A stretch of DNA of 16,747 nt from an uncultured Lachnospiraceae bacterium (GTDB taxonomy: Bacteria > Bacillota > Clostridia > Lachnospirales > Lachnospiraceae): contig CAJUJK010000042.1 in NCBI GenBank assembly GCA_910586705.1, positions 1-16,747 of the forward strand, written 5' to 3'. The notes beneath the pieces are model-generated. The model did not search any database, was not told where the DNA came from, and saw only the letters and a list, made by a program, of their open reading frames with translations. Positions 6,771-14,237 of the stretch are shown one piece after another (position 1 is the stretch's first letter; every line of letters starts with the position of its first letter). The position numbers were made by a program, and so were the translations under genes.

Positions 6771-9272
6771 ATGAAGATATGCAGATTATCCTTGTTTAAT
6801 TTAAAGCGAAACAAGCGTGAGGCGGCAGCCATTGTCTTTCTCACCCTTATTACAACATTTCTCATGACAACCTTTGCAGTCAGCATTACACAGATTGACC
6901 GTGCATTTGACCGCGCCTTTGAGGAAACAGGCTGTGCTGATTTTATATTGTTGTTTCAGGCTGATAGATACCGCGATATCTATCGAGATATTCTGGAAGA
7001 GGAGTACCATGTGACCGATGTCCGGGAAAGTAGTGTACTTTACGGTGCTGGTGCATCGGCACTATCAAAGAAGGGTGAAAGTATCGCCTATAATATGATC
7101 TTTGCGGACGAAAACACAGAGCGGAAGATGGAAAATTTCCAGAAACTGAATGCCCTTCCCGATGATGAGATTGAAAAGCTGTCTCATCCAATATGGCTGC
7201 CCCAGTATTTTGAGATCACAGCCGGCTATGCCCCAGGGGAAACCTTTACTTTTGTCTCAGGCGGCAGAGATTACCCCTTTACCATAGCCGGTTTTTACAA
7301 CACGGGTTTATATAATTCCAGCAGTATGTTAAAATGTATCATTTCAGAGGATGACAGGGTGCTGTTGTCCGCTGTCTATGAGGAATACCGTATGATCGCA
7401 TTTGACACGGAAAGGGAATTCTCCTATGAGGAATACTATGAAAAATGCGCCGCAAAGTCAAATGAGAATGTTTTAAGTGCAGTACTGCCACTTGATAAAG
7501 ATATGGAGAAAATGGTAGAAACCGCTTATCTTGCTGTTTTTCTGTATATGAGCGTATTTCTTTCCATTGTCACCATGATATCTGCACTCTTCCTGATCCT
7601 TCACAAAATCTCAAAGGACATGGAGGAACAGATGGTGCAGATCGGCGTGCTGGAAGCATTGGGGTATACAAGCCGTGAGCTTTCGTTCTCCTACATCTGT
7701 GAATATATCTTTACAGGGGGAATTGGCGCGATCATAGGCGGCATAACAGCGGCAGCCTTTTCCCCGGTCATGGATACGCTCACAAGGGGTATGATGAACC
7801 GCAACGTGCATACGGATGTGAATATTCTCCGCATTCTTATCGTGGTAATAGCGATCATAGCGCTCGTCACGCTTTTTGCGCTGTCAAGGGCGGCAAGGGT
7901 GAAAAAACTTCCTCCCGTCGTGGCATTTCGCAAGGGCATAAAAACCCACCATTTCGGGAAAAATATACTTCCGCTTGAAAAAATGAGACACAGCATCAAT
8001 ATCCGGCTTGCATTCAAAGGCATATTTAACGATCTCCACTCGAATATCGGTACGGGTATCTGTATGATTGCCGCAGGCGTTGCCATCATGTTCAGTGTGT
8101 ACCTCTTTGACTTTTTCAAGAGCGGTTATAACGGACTGATAGGCGTTTTGGGAATGGAAACTCCCGACATAAGCATCATTATGATGAGCGGAGTGAATGG
8201 GGAAAGTTTCTGCGATGAGATCCGTAAGTTCCCCGAAGTGGAAAAGGTTCTTCTGACCCGCGCAATGGGAGATTATGTGGAAATAAAAGGCTGCAATCAG
8301 AGTGCGGCTGTCTTTTCTTACGCCGATTTTTCCCTCACGGATAATATCCGCCTGAAAACGGGACGTTTCCCCGAGTACGACAACGAAATCATGATCTCCG
8401 CAAGGAGAGAGAAAACAGAAAACCGGCACATAGGCGACAGTATCATCATCAAGGGCGATGTCTGTGAAAAAAGCTATATCATAACAGGCATTGTAACCGC
8501 CATGAACAACAACGGCATAAGCGTCTACATGACCGAGGACGGTTACCGGCGCATTCGCCCAAACGACCGCCCGAACGCAGTGGAGATCACGCTCAAAAAC
8601 GAGGAGGACCGCTCTGCCTTTACGGATAAGCTCACCACCCTGTACGGTGCGAGCGCAAAAGACACGGCGTATGCACAGTCTGCACAGGGAAGTCTTGAGG
8701 AACGTATCAGGGCGAAAGCGGACGAGAAAATGGCGGTGCTGATCTCTCAATACGGCGTTACCGACGTTGACTATGCGATCAGAATAGGCGACACCATCAT
8801 TAGCGGAAACAGCAGCCATTTCGTGATAAAGGAGATATCCTCCATGAAGGATTTTTTGAAATCTCAAATGGAATCCATAGCTGCGGTCACAAAAACATTC
8901 TCGTTCTGTGCTGTGATATTCATTGCTGTTGTGGTGGCGGTAATATTGGGCATCATAGCCGCATCTGCCGTAAAAAGACAGCGCAGGGAATTAGGTATCA
9001 TGAAAAGTATGGGCTATACGTCAAGGGATCTTATGATACAGCTTACCCTGCGCATTCTCCCTGTAACGATCATCTCCTCCTGCATCGCCGCGGTGTTGTC
9101 GGTATGGGTACAGCGTGCATTCTGGATGGCCGCGTTCGGTGTACAGATTCCCGAAAGCCTGCCGCTGATCATCGGTACGACGGCAGCGCTTGTGTTATTC
9201 TGCCTGATTGTTACCTACATCAGTGCAGGCAGTATCAGAAAAATATCCGTGACTGAACTTATGACGGAATGA
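6771..9272 (+). CDS. FtsX-like ABC transporter permease, 833 aa
   Basis: Membrane partner of the ATPase just upstream. By eye it has about eight hydrophobic helices in a 1+3+1+3 layout. TM1 (about 18-40) precedes a large extracytoplasmic loop, and the first FtsX core lies at about 255-375 (containing IGVLEALGYTSREL). A fifth helix (about 422-445) precedes a second large extracytoplasmic domain. The second FtsX core (about 710-830) contains the matching LGIMKSMGYTSRDL. The two halves are thus an internal duplication, each with the coupling motif E/KALGYTSR. This resembles the long duplicated permeases of Clostridia and differs from 10-TM BceB. A mechanotransmission or export role in the envelope is inferred. 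The substrate is unknown. Confidence 0.92.
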   Translation: MKICRLSLFNLKRNKREAAAIVFLTLITTFLMTTFAVSITQIDRAFDRAFEETGCADFILLFQADRYRDIYRDILEEEYHVTDVRESSVLYGAGASALSKKGESIAYNMIFADENTERKMENFQKLNALPDDEIEKLSHPIWLPQYFEITAGYAPGETFTFVSGGRDYPFTIAGFYNTGLYNSSSMLKCIISEDDRVLLSAVYEEYRMIAFDTEREFSYEEYYEKCAAKSNENVLSAVLPLDKDMEKMVETAYLAVFLYMSVFLSIVTMISALFLILHKISKDMEEQMVQIGVLEALGYTSRELSFSYICEYIFTGGIGAIIGGITAAAFSPVMDTLTRGMMNRNVHTDVNILRILIVVIAIIALVTLFALSRAARVKKLPPVVAFRKGIKTHHFGKNILPLEKMRHSINIRLAFKGIFNDLHSNIGTGICMIAAGVAIMFSVYLFDFFKSGYNGLIGVLGMETPDISIIMMSGVNGESFCDEIRKFPEVEKVLLTRAMGDYVEIKGCNQSAAVFSYADFSLTDNIRLKTGRFPEYDNEIMISARREKTENRHIGDSIIIKGDVCEKSYIITGIVTAMNNNGISVYMTEDGYRRIRPNDRPNAVEITLKNEEDRSAFTDKLTTLYGASAKDTAYAQSAQGSLEERIRAKADEKMAVLISQYGVTDVDYAIRIGDTIISGNSSHFVIKEISSMKDFLKSQMESIAAVTKTFSFCAVIFIAVVVAVILGIIAASAVKRQRRELGIMKSMGYTSRDLMIQLTLRILPVTIISSCIAAVLSVWVQRAFWMAAFGVQIPESLPLIIGTTAALVLFCLIVTYISAGSIRKISVTELMTE

Positions 9273-9290
9273 AAGTAGAGGGGGTGAATC

Positions 9291-11291
9291 ATGATGAAGA
9301 AAAAGAGTATTGCGGCAATATCTGCCTTGTGTATGGCGGGAACGGTATACGCATCTGCTGGAAACGCGGTACATGCTGAACCTGTACAATCGGAACTTAC
9401 AGCCGAAACAATCGCTTCGCAGGAAAGGATCTATTGTATTGCGTCTGTAAGCAAAATGTATTCTTCCCTGGCAGTCATGCAGCTTGTTGACGAGGGAAAG
9501 GTCGAACTTGACGCCCCTGTCACAAAGTATCTCCCCGATTTCAAGATGAATGATGAGCGGTACAAGGACATCACCGTGCGTATGCTTATGAATCACACAT
9601 CGGGCATATCCGTGGGCCTGCCGATAAACCATTATCTTTATGAGGATGTTGACAGCTTCGTGCATGACAGTACATTTGATATCGTGTCGGGGCAGCGTTT
9701 CAAAGCTTCTCCCGGGGAATATGCCTGCTATAATAATAAGGGCTTTGAGATTATGGAGCATATCGTAGAAAATGTCAGCGGTATGAGCTTTACGGATTAT
9801 GTGAGGGATAACATCGCTTCAGAGATAGGCGCGGACCATACGGGAACGGCATGGAGTCTGTATGCGGGCGATTTGGGCGATGCGCGGGTATCTCTCTATC
9901 GCGGCTTTCTGCCAATCAAATACCCATATGAAATGGCGGCAGGTACGGGCGGCATCTATGCCACCGCTCCTGACGTGGCAAATTTCGGCAGCGCTTTTTT
10001 TACGGGAAATGATGTGCTGCTTTCCGATGAGGCAAAAACACAGATGTCTACCCGTTGGAGCGATGACGCAAAATACGAGAGCTACGGTCTGGGCTGGGAC
10101 TTTGTAGAACAAGTCAAGTACGAAAAAGAAAACATAAAGGTCATGGGCAAGGGCGGAGATGTGCCGTATATGCACTCGTACCTCCTTGTCGCCCCCGATG
10201 AACAGATCAGCGCTGCGGTACTGACTGCCGGAGATGACAGCAGCAGCCAATATGCCGGGCTTATGGCGTTTGCGCTGATGGACGTGGCGCTTGCAGAACG
10301 GGGAATGGCGGTAAGCGGTCTGACTTCTCCCGAGCCGAAAATAATGGACACCATCCCCGAACAGTATAAAAAATATGAGGGTTTATACTGCATCGGCGGA
10401 TTATACAGCAACGGAATATGCAGGATCACATTTGACGATACCGCTATGTATAGGGAAGACTTGGGCACTGACAACGCATCACCCGAAAGATTTAAGATTA
10501 CCGGAGACGGAGGCTTTGTCAGGGTAAATGACAGCGGCAGGATGACTGCAGACAGGGAAATCGGTTATTTTGAGGAAAAGGACGGCAAAATATACATCAG
10601 AACGGATCTGTTCACCGTATATCCGGGGCTTGGGATATGCCAGAACTTTGGAAATGCGGCAGAAGGTATGTACACAGGGGAAAAGATGGACGAAAATCCC
10701 ATTTCCCCCAGTGTGCAGCAAAGCTGGGACGAGCTTTCGCGGACATTTTTTGTCAAATATAACGAAAAATGGACCTCTCAAGACTATGAAAGTCCGTTTT
10801 ACCGGGTCGTGACAGACGAGGCATTCCCCGGCTATATTCTGGTAAAAAACAGCGAAGGGGCAAGAGCGGAAAAACTGACCGATGAAAATCATGCCCTTTT
10901 CTTTACCTCCATACCGAGCAGTACAAACAGAGATTTGTTTGACATAGAGATTACCCGGCAGACCTATGCGGATCAAACATCGGCAGCCTCCCTTGATCTG
11001 AGCAACGGGGCGCGATGCCGCAGCGTGGACAGCCTCCCGGTGTTTACCGCTGACATCGCCGAGATATCCCTTCATAGCAGTGAAGCCGCATGGTATCGGA
11101 TCGGGAAAGATATGGGCGGAGAGAGTATCGCTGTCGAACGGCCCGACAACTCTGCGGTATTTGTCTACAACAAGTTTCGCGAGCTGCTCTACAGCACCCA
11201 CGTCAAGGATGCCATGAACACCATCGACCTTCCTGTGGACGGCTATATCGCTTTTGTGGGGGAGAGTGGTGTGTGTAAAATTGCACGGTAA
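9291..11291 (+). CDS. Secreted serine hydrolase, beta-lactamase/PBP4-like, with shortened N-terminus
   Basis: 666 aa with a Sec signal peptide (basic start, hydrophobic core, AVHA before E30). The active-site set is present: SVSK (S52, K55) as SxxK, the family motif LMNHTSG (99-105), YNN (147-149) as YxN, and KGG (287-289) in the place of KTG/HTG. Class C beta-lactamase-like proteins normally have about 50-60 residues of fold (GAAVAVVKDG-type strands and a GYG motif) before SxxK. Here only about 22 mature residues remain, so an in-frame deletion is likely and activity is doubtful. Residues from about 350 onward form an additional, unrecognised beta-rich region. The RBS AGAGGGGGTG is at 9277-9286; a second ATG at 9294 is possible. 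It is co-transcribed with the ABC genes. A role in peptidoglycan or peptide hydrolysis is inferred from family only. Confidence 0.85.
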   Translation: MMKKKSIAAISALCMAGTVYASAGNAVHAEPVQSELTAETIASQERIYCIASVSKMYSSLAVMQLVDEGKVELDAPVTKYLPDFKMNDERYKDITVRMLMNHTSGISVGLPINHYLYEDVDSFVHDSTFDIVSGQRFKASPGEYACYNNKGFEIMEHIVENVSGMSFTDYVRDNIASEIGADHTGTAWSLYAGDLGDARVSLYRGFLPIKYPYEMAAGTGGIYATAPDVANFGSAFFTGNDVLLSDEAKTQMSTRWSDDAKYESYGLGWDFVEQVKYEKENIKVMGKGGDVPYMHSYLLVAPDEQISAAVLTAGDDSSSQYAGLMAFALMDVALAERGMAVSGLTSPEPKIMDTIPEQYKKYEGLYCIGGLYSNGICRITFDDTAMYREDLGTDNASPERFKITGDGGFVRVNDSGRMTADREIGYFEEKDGKIYIRTDLFTVYPGLGICQNFGNAAEGMYTGEKMDENPISPSVQQSWDELSRTFFVKYNEKWTSQDYESPFYRVVTDEAFPGYILVKNSEGARAEKLTDENHALFFTSIPSSTNRDLFDIEITRQTYADQTSAASLDLSNGARCRSVDSLPVFTADIAEISLHSSEAAWYRIGKDMGGESIAVERPDNSAVFVYNKFRELLYSTHVKDAMNTIDLPVDGYIAFVGESGVCKIAR

Positions 11292-11365
11292 AATCACCGA
11301 AAAAAAAGAAAAAAGGTAATTGGATTTACAAGATTAAGCTGTATATGATGTGAGGGAGGGCGCGG

Positions 11366-11398
11366 ATGTATTATGAATTGCAGCCCTTGCGGATTTAA
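11366..11398 (+). pseudogene. Possible gene-start remnant MYYELQPLRI
   Basis: A strong ribosome site (GAGGGAGGG, 11352-11360) lies 5 nt before an ATG that opens only 10 codons before TAA. A good start with no gene behind it suggests the first codons of a lost gene, or a leader peptide. It lies in the 200-bp gap between the hydrolase and dinD. No homologue is claimed. Confidence 0.25.
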
Positions 11399-11410
11399 GC
11401 AGATACGATG

Positions 11411-11489
11411 ATTGATGAATAGAGCTTTGCTGTGCTATACTATCATAGCTGTTAAAGATTTCTATTTTTAGGAAACACGGAGGAATTTA
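11411..11489 (+). promoter_or_regulatory. Promoter/leader module, copy B (drives dinD)
   Basis: TATACT (11436-11441) with TG at 11433-11434, and a -35-like TTGATG (11412-11417) with an 18-nt spacer. From 11428 on the sequence matches copies A and C (TGCTGTGC, ATAGCTGTTAA, ATTTTTAGGAA, CACGGAGGA). The similarity starts just upstream of the -10, so this copy has a different -35 region. Its GGAGGA lies 9 nt before the dinD ATG. No LexA/SOS box was recognised. Confidence 0.7.
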
Positions 11490-11493
11490 TTGT

Positions 11494-12354
11494 ATGACGG
11501 AATTGAAAGCAAAGGAATATAAGAAATTTGAAGATATTAAGCACATCAGAGAAGATGGTTCGGAGTTTTGGAGCGCGCGAGAGTTGGCGGATGCTTTAGA
11601 GTATACACAATGGCGAAATTTTAGCAAAGTCATTGAAAGGGCTATGATTGCTTGTGAGAACAGTGGACATGATGTGTCTGACGATTTTGCTGAGGTCAGC
11701 AAAATCGTAGATGCAGGCGCAACAAACAAGCCGATAAAAGATTATGAACTTTCAAGATATGCCTGTTATCTGATTGTGCAAAACGGAGATCCAAGAAAAG
11801 AAGTAATCGCTTTAGGACAGACTTATTTCGCGATACAGACATATAGACAGGAAGTTGCCGATCATTTTAATCAGTTGGATGAGGATAGAAGACGCCTTGT
11901 TGTTCGTGGTGATATCAAGCAATGGAACCAGCTTTTAGCGGAAACGGCGCATGACGCAGGAGTGATTACGAATGAGGAATTTGCAATATTTCAAAATGCC
12001 GGATATATGGGACTTTATGGCGGGTTGGATGTAGAAGACATTCATGCAAGAAAGGAACTTCAAGTTGGACAGAAAATTCTCGATTATATGGGAAGTACAG
12101 AGCTTATCGCTAATCTTTTCCGCATTTCCCAAACAGAGGAGAAACTGAGGAAAGACAACGTACAGGGAGCTGATATAGCGACAAGCGTACATTATCATGT
12201 CGGAAAAGAAGTTCGCACGGCGATTGAGAAAATCGGCGGAACGATGCCGGAGGACTTGCCAAAACCGGAGAAAAGTATTCAGGAAATTGAGCGAGAGCAG
12301 ATGGCGAGACTCAAGGCGAAAGCGAAAAAGGGAACGATAATGCTTGATGAATGA
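11494..12354 (+). CDS. dinD: DinD family protein (BRO-N / antirepressor-like)
   Basis: 286 aa, close to the length of E. coli DinD (about 274 aa). The N-terminal BRO/P22-antirepressor-like domain (about 10-115) contains FWSARELADALEY, the segment GATNKPIKDYELSRYACYLI, and VIALGQTYFAIQT, all characteristic of the family. The C-terminal half is the DinD-specific helical region, with a highly charged end (residues about 255-286). E. coli DinD is SOS-induced and antagonises RecA filaments, but here no SOS box was seen and expression comes from promoter copy B. Base composition is intermediate between the GC-rich genes upstream and the AT-rich element downstream, and DinD genes are often carried on mobile DNA, so recent acquisition is plausible. 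Confidence 0.9.
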   Translation: MTELKAKEYKKFEDIKHIREDGSEFWSARELADALEYTQWRNFSKVIERAMIACENSGHDVSDDFAEVSKIVDAGATNKPIKDYELSRYACYLIVQNGDPRKEVIALGQTYFAIQTYRQEVADHFNQLDEDRRRLVVRGDIKQWNQLLAETAHDAGVITNEEFAIFQNAGYMGLYGGLDVEDIHARKELQVGQKILDYMGSTELIANLFRISQTEEKLRKDNVQGADIATSVHYHVGKEVRTAIEKIGGTMPEDLPKPEKSIQEIEREQMARLKAKAKKGTIMLDE

Positions 12355-12414
12355 GGTGTTGCAAGGAATGGATTGAAATTTACGCTCTGAAGGTTAATGC
12401 GCTATAAAATCCCA

Positions 12415-12495
12415 CAATTTACTTTTGAGTCTTACTGTGCTATACTATCATAGCTGTTAAGGCTTTTTTATTTTTAAGGAAACACGGAGGAATAA
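12415..12495 (+). promoter_or_regulatory. Promoter/leader module, copy C (faces into the AT-rich element)
   Basis: TTTACT (12418-12423), 17-nt spacer, TATACT (12441-12446), TG at 12438-12439. The leader is nearly identical to copy A, and the ribosome site is CACGGAGGA (12483-12491). It ends in front of the truncated frame at 12502, so transcription would run straight into the element. Confidence 0.75.
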
Positions 12496-12501
12496 AATAA
12501 C

Positions 12502-12528
12502 ATGAAACTCGGCATCGTAATTTGTTAG
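12502..12528 (+). pseudogene. Truncated host gene start MKLGIVIC, cut at the element boundary
   Basis: The ATG lies 10 nt after GGAGGA of promoter copy C, an ideal start, but the frame stops after 8 codons. Base composition becomes AT-rich from about 12520-12530. The simplest reading is that an element inserted within the first codons of a host gene and supplied the in-frame TAG. An alternative is a true short leader peptide, like the 8-codon frame behind copy A. Confidence 0.45.
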
Positions 12529-12648
12529 CCATTTTCATGTATTTTGATGTATCTCCATATATCTTTATAAAGCCTTATACAATCAGTGTTTGAGCAAGTT
12601 CAAAGTAGCATATATCTCTATACAAGTCCATGTATTTCAATAGCAAAT

Positions 12649-12670
12649 TTGTGTAGTGATTGTGTAGTAG
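12649..12670. repeat. Two 11-bp direct repeats, candidate recombinase arm sites
   Basis: TTGTGTAGTGA (12649-12659) and TTGTGTAGTAG (12660-12670) match at 9 of 11 positions with a one-helical-turn period. They lie about 120-140 bp inside the proposed left end. Short tandem words like this near the end of an element resemble arm-type integrase sites, but no integrase is visible to support the link. Confidence 0.35.
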
Positions 12671-12727
12671 CCTCATAAAAGAGTTTGGTACGAATAGGAA
12701 TACCCATAAATGAATATTGGACATCTG

Positions 12728-12775
12728 AATAAGTCCATTATTGATTATAGAAATATAGTCGATAGTGGGCTTATT
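12728..12775 (+). other. Strong 21-bp RNA hairpin, possible terminator or attenuator
   Basis: The arms 12728-12748 and 12755-12775 pair along all 21 positions around the 6-nt loop AGAAAT. Seventeen pairs are Watson-Crick and four are G-U. In each of the four the U is in the 5' arm, so the stem is continuous only in RNA made from the + strand; the complementary RNA would have four A-C mismatches. The 3' side ends TTATTTTAG, a weak U tract compatible with termination. It stands between promoter copy C and the element operon, so it could insulate the operon from host transcription. Confidence 0.6.
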
Positions 12776-12782
12776 TTAGTGC

Positions 12783-12843
12783 CTAAATATATTTAGTGAG
12801 GAAATGGACATGAGATTGTCGAAAACGGCTGTATAAGCCTCAC
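12783..12843 (+). other. 14-bp palindrome and possible branched RNA stem
   Basis: CTAAATATATTTAG (12783-12796) is a perfect palindrome, a candidate protein-binding site. Next to it GTGAGG (12796-12801) can pair with CCTCAC (12838-12843), enclosing two short hairpins: GACA/TGTC (12807-12820) and GGCT/AGCC (12827-12838). The inner stems are only 4 bp and one overlaps the closing helix by one base, so the fold is tentative. Confidence 0.3.
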
Positions 12844-12918
12844 AGAGCGTCAGAAAAGGTATTATATTACACATAACATGAAAAGCACATTTCATTGACA
12901 AAAACAGGAGGATTTTTA

Positions 12919-13494
12919 ATGTTAAAGATTTCAGATTTAGAGGAGAAAAAATTGATAGTTGCTTATTCTATGGCAAGGACTAGCAAACACATTGGACTTG
13001 AAAATGTTTGGAGACAATGGTGTATATGGTGGCGAGATGATTTTTCAGTTAATGGTGGAGCGTTGAGAATGTATGACCATAAACTTGTAAAATCCAAAAC
13101 AAAAGCAAGGGAGAGAGTAAGAGCAGGAGAGACCAATATACAGGATTTTAAAGAATATGATGATTTCCTTGCAAAATTATGTACATGGTTTGAAGAAAAT
13201 TATGATAAGACCATATCAAAGAAATGCAATATAGCAATTCTTAAAGATAAACTACTGAAATACAAAGCTACTTGTGGTAACAATATCAGTATTCTTTTTA
13301 AGAAAAGTGGATTGAAAGAACAGGGGTACAGATTACAGAATCAGACTTCCAAAAAGCATCCACTTCTTTTAGGTAAATATCTTATCTTCCATAAAGATAA
13401 ATATGGGATTCAGGAATGTGTGGCACAGGGAACGTATGAGCAAATGGTAAATTGGATTAATAACAAAATAGAGGTAAAGAACGAAAATGAATGA
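12919..13494 (+). CDS. Unknown element protein, 191 aa (N-terminus shared with 14238-14666)
   Basis: The start is the ATG at 12919, 7 nt after AGGAGG (12906-12911); an upstream TTG at 12895 overlaps the ribosome site and is rejected. Not recognised. It is basic and Trp-rich near the N-terminus (VWRQWCIWW), with no signal peptide or membrane helix. The opening ISDLEEKKLIVA matches IKNLQEKRLIIA of the gene at 14238, and both have a WC pair about 20 residues on, so the two share an N-terminal module. It is the first gene of the operon, and its stop overlaps the next ATG by 8 nt. A cytoplasmic DNA- or protein-binding role is possible but unproven. Confidence 0.8.
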   Translation: MLKISDLEEKKLIVAYSMARTSKHIGLENVWRQWCIWWRDDFSVNGGALRMYDHKLVKSKTKARERVRAGETNIQDFKEYDDFLAKLCTWFEENYDKTISKKCNIAILKDKLLKYKATCGNNISILFKKSGLKEQGYRLQNQTSKKHPLLLGKYLIFHKDKYGIQECVAQGTYEQMVNWINNKIEVKNENE

Positions 13495-13822
13495 GAAGAT
13501 TATTAGACCTGGATTAATAAAACGTGTTGTAGATTTATTGAAATGTAAAAATAAGAAGTATACACAGGAAGACGTTGAAAATATTGTATCTGCATTTTGG
13601 GATGTTATTATTGATGCGCTTTCAAATGGCGATTCTGTAAATCTCAATGGTTATGCAACAATAGGAACAAAGTATATGGCAGAGCGAAAGTCAAGAAATG
13701 TAGCCATGAATAAAGAAATGATAGTTCCAGAACATTATCGAGTGTACTTTAAAGTAGGATCAAAACTAAATCAGGCTGCAACGGCTTTTACACAAAAGCA
13801 GTTAGGGGTGAAGAATGAATAA
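13487..13822 (+). CDS. Divergent HU/IHF-family DNA-binding protein (first copy)
   Basis: 111 aa. The fold order matches HU: two N-terminal helices (LIKRVVDLL, then YTQEDVENIVSAFWDVIIDAL), the turn NGDSVNLNGYATIG where HU has GEKVQLVGFGTF, a basic beta-arm (about 60-88), and a final helix GSKLNQAATAF like HU's GKALKDAV. At the arm tip the usual RNP is RNV, so the intercalating proline is missing. HU/IHF proteins bend and coat DNA; here a role in the element's replication, recombination or packaging is inferred from the neighbours. The start overlaps the previous gene by 8 nt (ATGAATGA), with GAGGTAAAGA upstream. Confidence 0.82.
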   Translation: MNEKIIRPGLIKRVVDLLKCKNKKYTQEDVENIVSAFWDVIIDALSNGDSVNLNGYATIGTKYMAERKSRNVAMNKEMIVPEHYRVYFKVGSKLNQAATAFTQKQLGVKNE

Positions 13823-14204
13823 CGAATTACATAAAAAGGATATTATAGACAAAATATCAGAGAAATTAATTAATGAAAAGATAGCCATAGGTGGCAATGG
13901 CAAGAAGTATAAAAGAAAATATCATCTAAAATATACACAGAAAATTATCGCAAATGTATTAGATGCTTTTTGGGATGTGGTATATGAATCTATAGAGAAT
14001 GGTGATTCTATTAAGATAAACAATTATGTCAAGATGGAACCTAAATATTATAAAGCAGTCAAACTAAATGCAAATGGTTTCAATAATATAACAGAGAATA
14101 TTGTACCAGCAAGATACAGAATTAGGTTTACTATGGGGGAACGTCTGAAAGAAGCATGTAAAAGATTATCACAAAAGAAATGTGATGATTCTGCTACGGA
14201 CTGA
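13815..14204 (+). CDS. Divergent HU/IHF-family DNA-binding protein (second copy)
   Basis: 129 aa, related to the preceding protein: YTQKIIANVLDAFWDVVYES aligns with YTQEDVENIVSAFWDVIIDA, and NGDSIKINNY with NGDSVNLNGY. It has a longer, Lys-rich loop between the first helices (about residues 20-40) and a beta-arm tip (LNANGFNN) with no RNP motif. The ending GERLKEACKRL matches the HU C-terminal helix. The ATG overlaps the previous stop by 8 nt (ATGAATAA), behind GGGGTG. Two unequal HU-like subunits encoded together could form a heterodimer, as IHF alpha/beta do. That is inference. Confidence 0.8.
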   Translation: MNNELHKKDIIDKISEKLINEKIAIGGNGKKYKRKYHLKYTQKIIANVLDAFWDVVYESIENGDSIKINNYVKMEPKYYKAVKLNANGFNNITENIVPARYRIRFTMGERLKEACKRLSQKKCDDSATD

Positions 14205-14237
14205 TAAGATACATAGCTAAGGAGGCAATAAGTTTAT

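Larger units (their letters stand above)
12529..12918. other. 390-bp gene-free leader region of the element
   Basis: No credible coding frame. From left to right it holds: repeated short words CATGTATTT (12536, 12629) and CATATATCT (12556, 12609), each pair 20 nt apart in opposite order; a direct repeat TTGTGTAGT (12649-12670); a long RNA-type hairpin (12728-12775); a 14-bp palindrome and a possible branched stem (12783-12843); and a 6-bp inverted repeat ATGAAA/TTTCAT (12878-12895). The ribosome site AGGAGG (12906-12911) closes it. No convincing promoter for the downstream operon was found, so it may depend on the structured leader or on promoter copy C. Confidence 0.6.

Noticed and set aside
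7884..8867. 327-codon minus-strand frame inside the permease gene
   Set aside because: It lies entirely within a well-supported FtsX permease and has no family motifs or start signals.
11284..11317. Terminator after the serine hydrolase (CGGT/ACCG)
   Set aside because: The stem is only 4 bp and is followed by A runs, not T runs, on the + strand.
11494..12354. SOS regulation of dinD
   Set aside because: No LexA-type palindrome was seen in the promoter; expression is assigned to module B instead.
12529..12700. CRISPR-like array from the repeated CATGTATTT and CATATATCT words
   Set aside because: Words are short, irregularly ordered and few; no repeat-spacer pattern and no cas genes.
12895..12918. 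TTG start extending the 191-aa protein by 8 codons, and TTGACA at 12894 read as a -35
   Set aside because: The extension covers its own AGGAGG site, and ATG 12919 is ideally spaced. TTGACA has no room for a -10 before the RBS.
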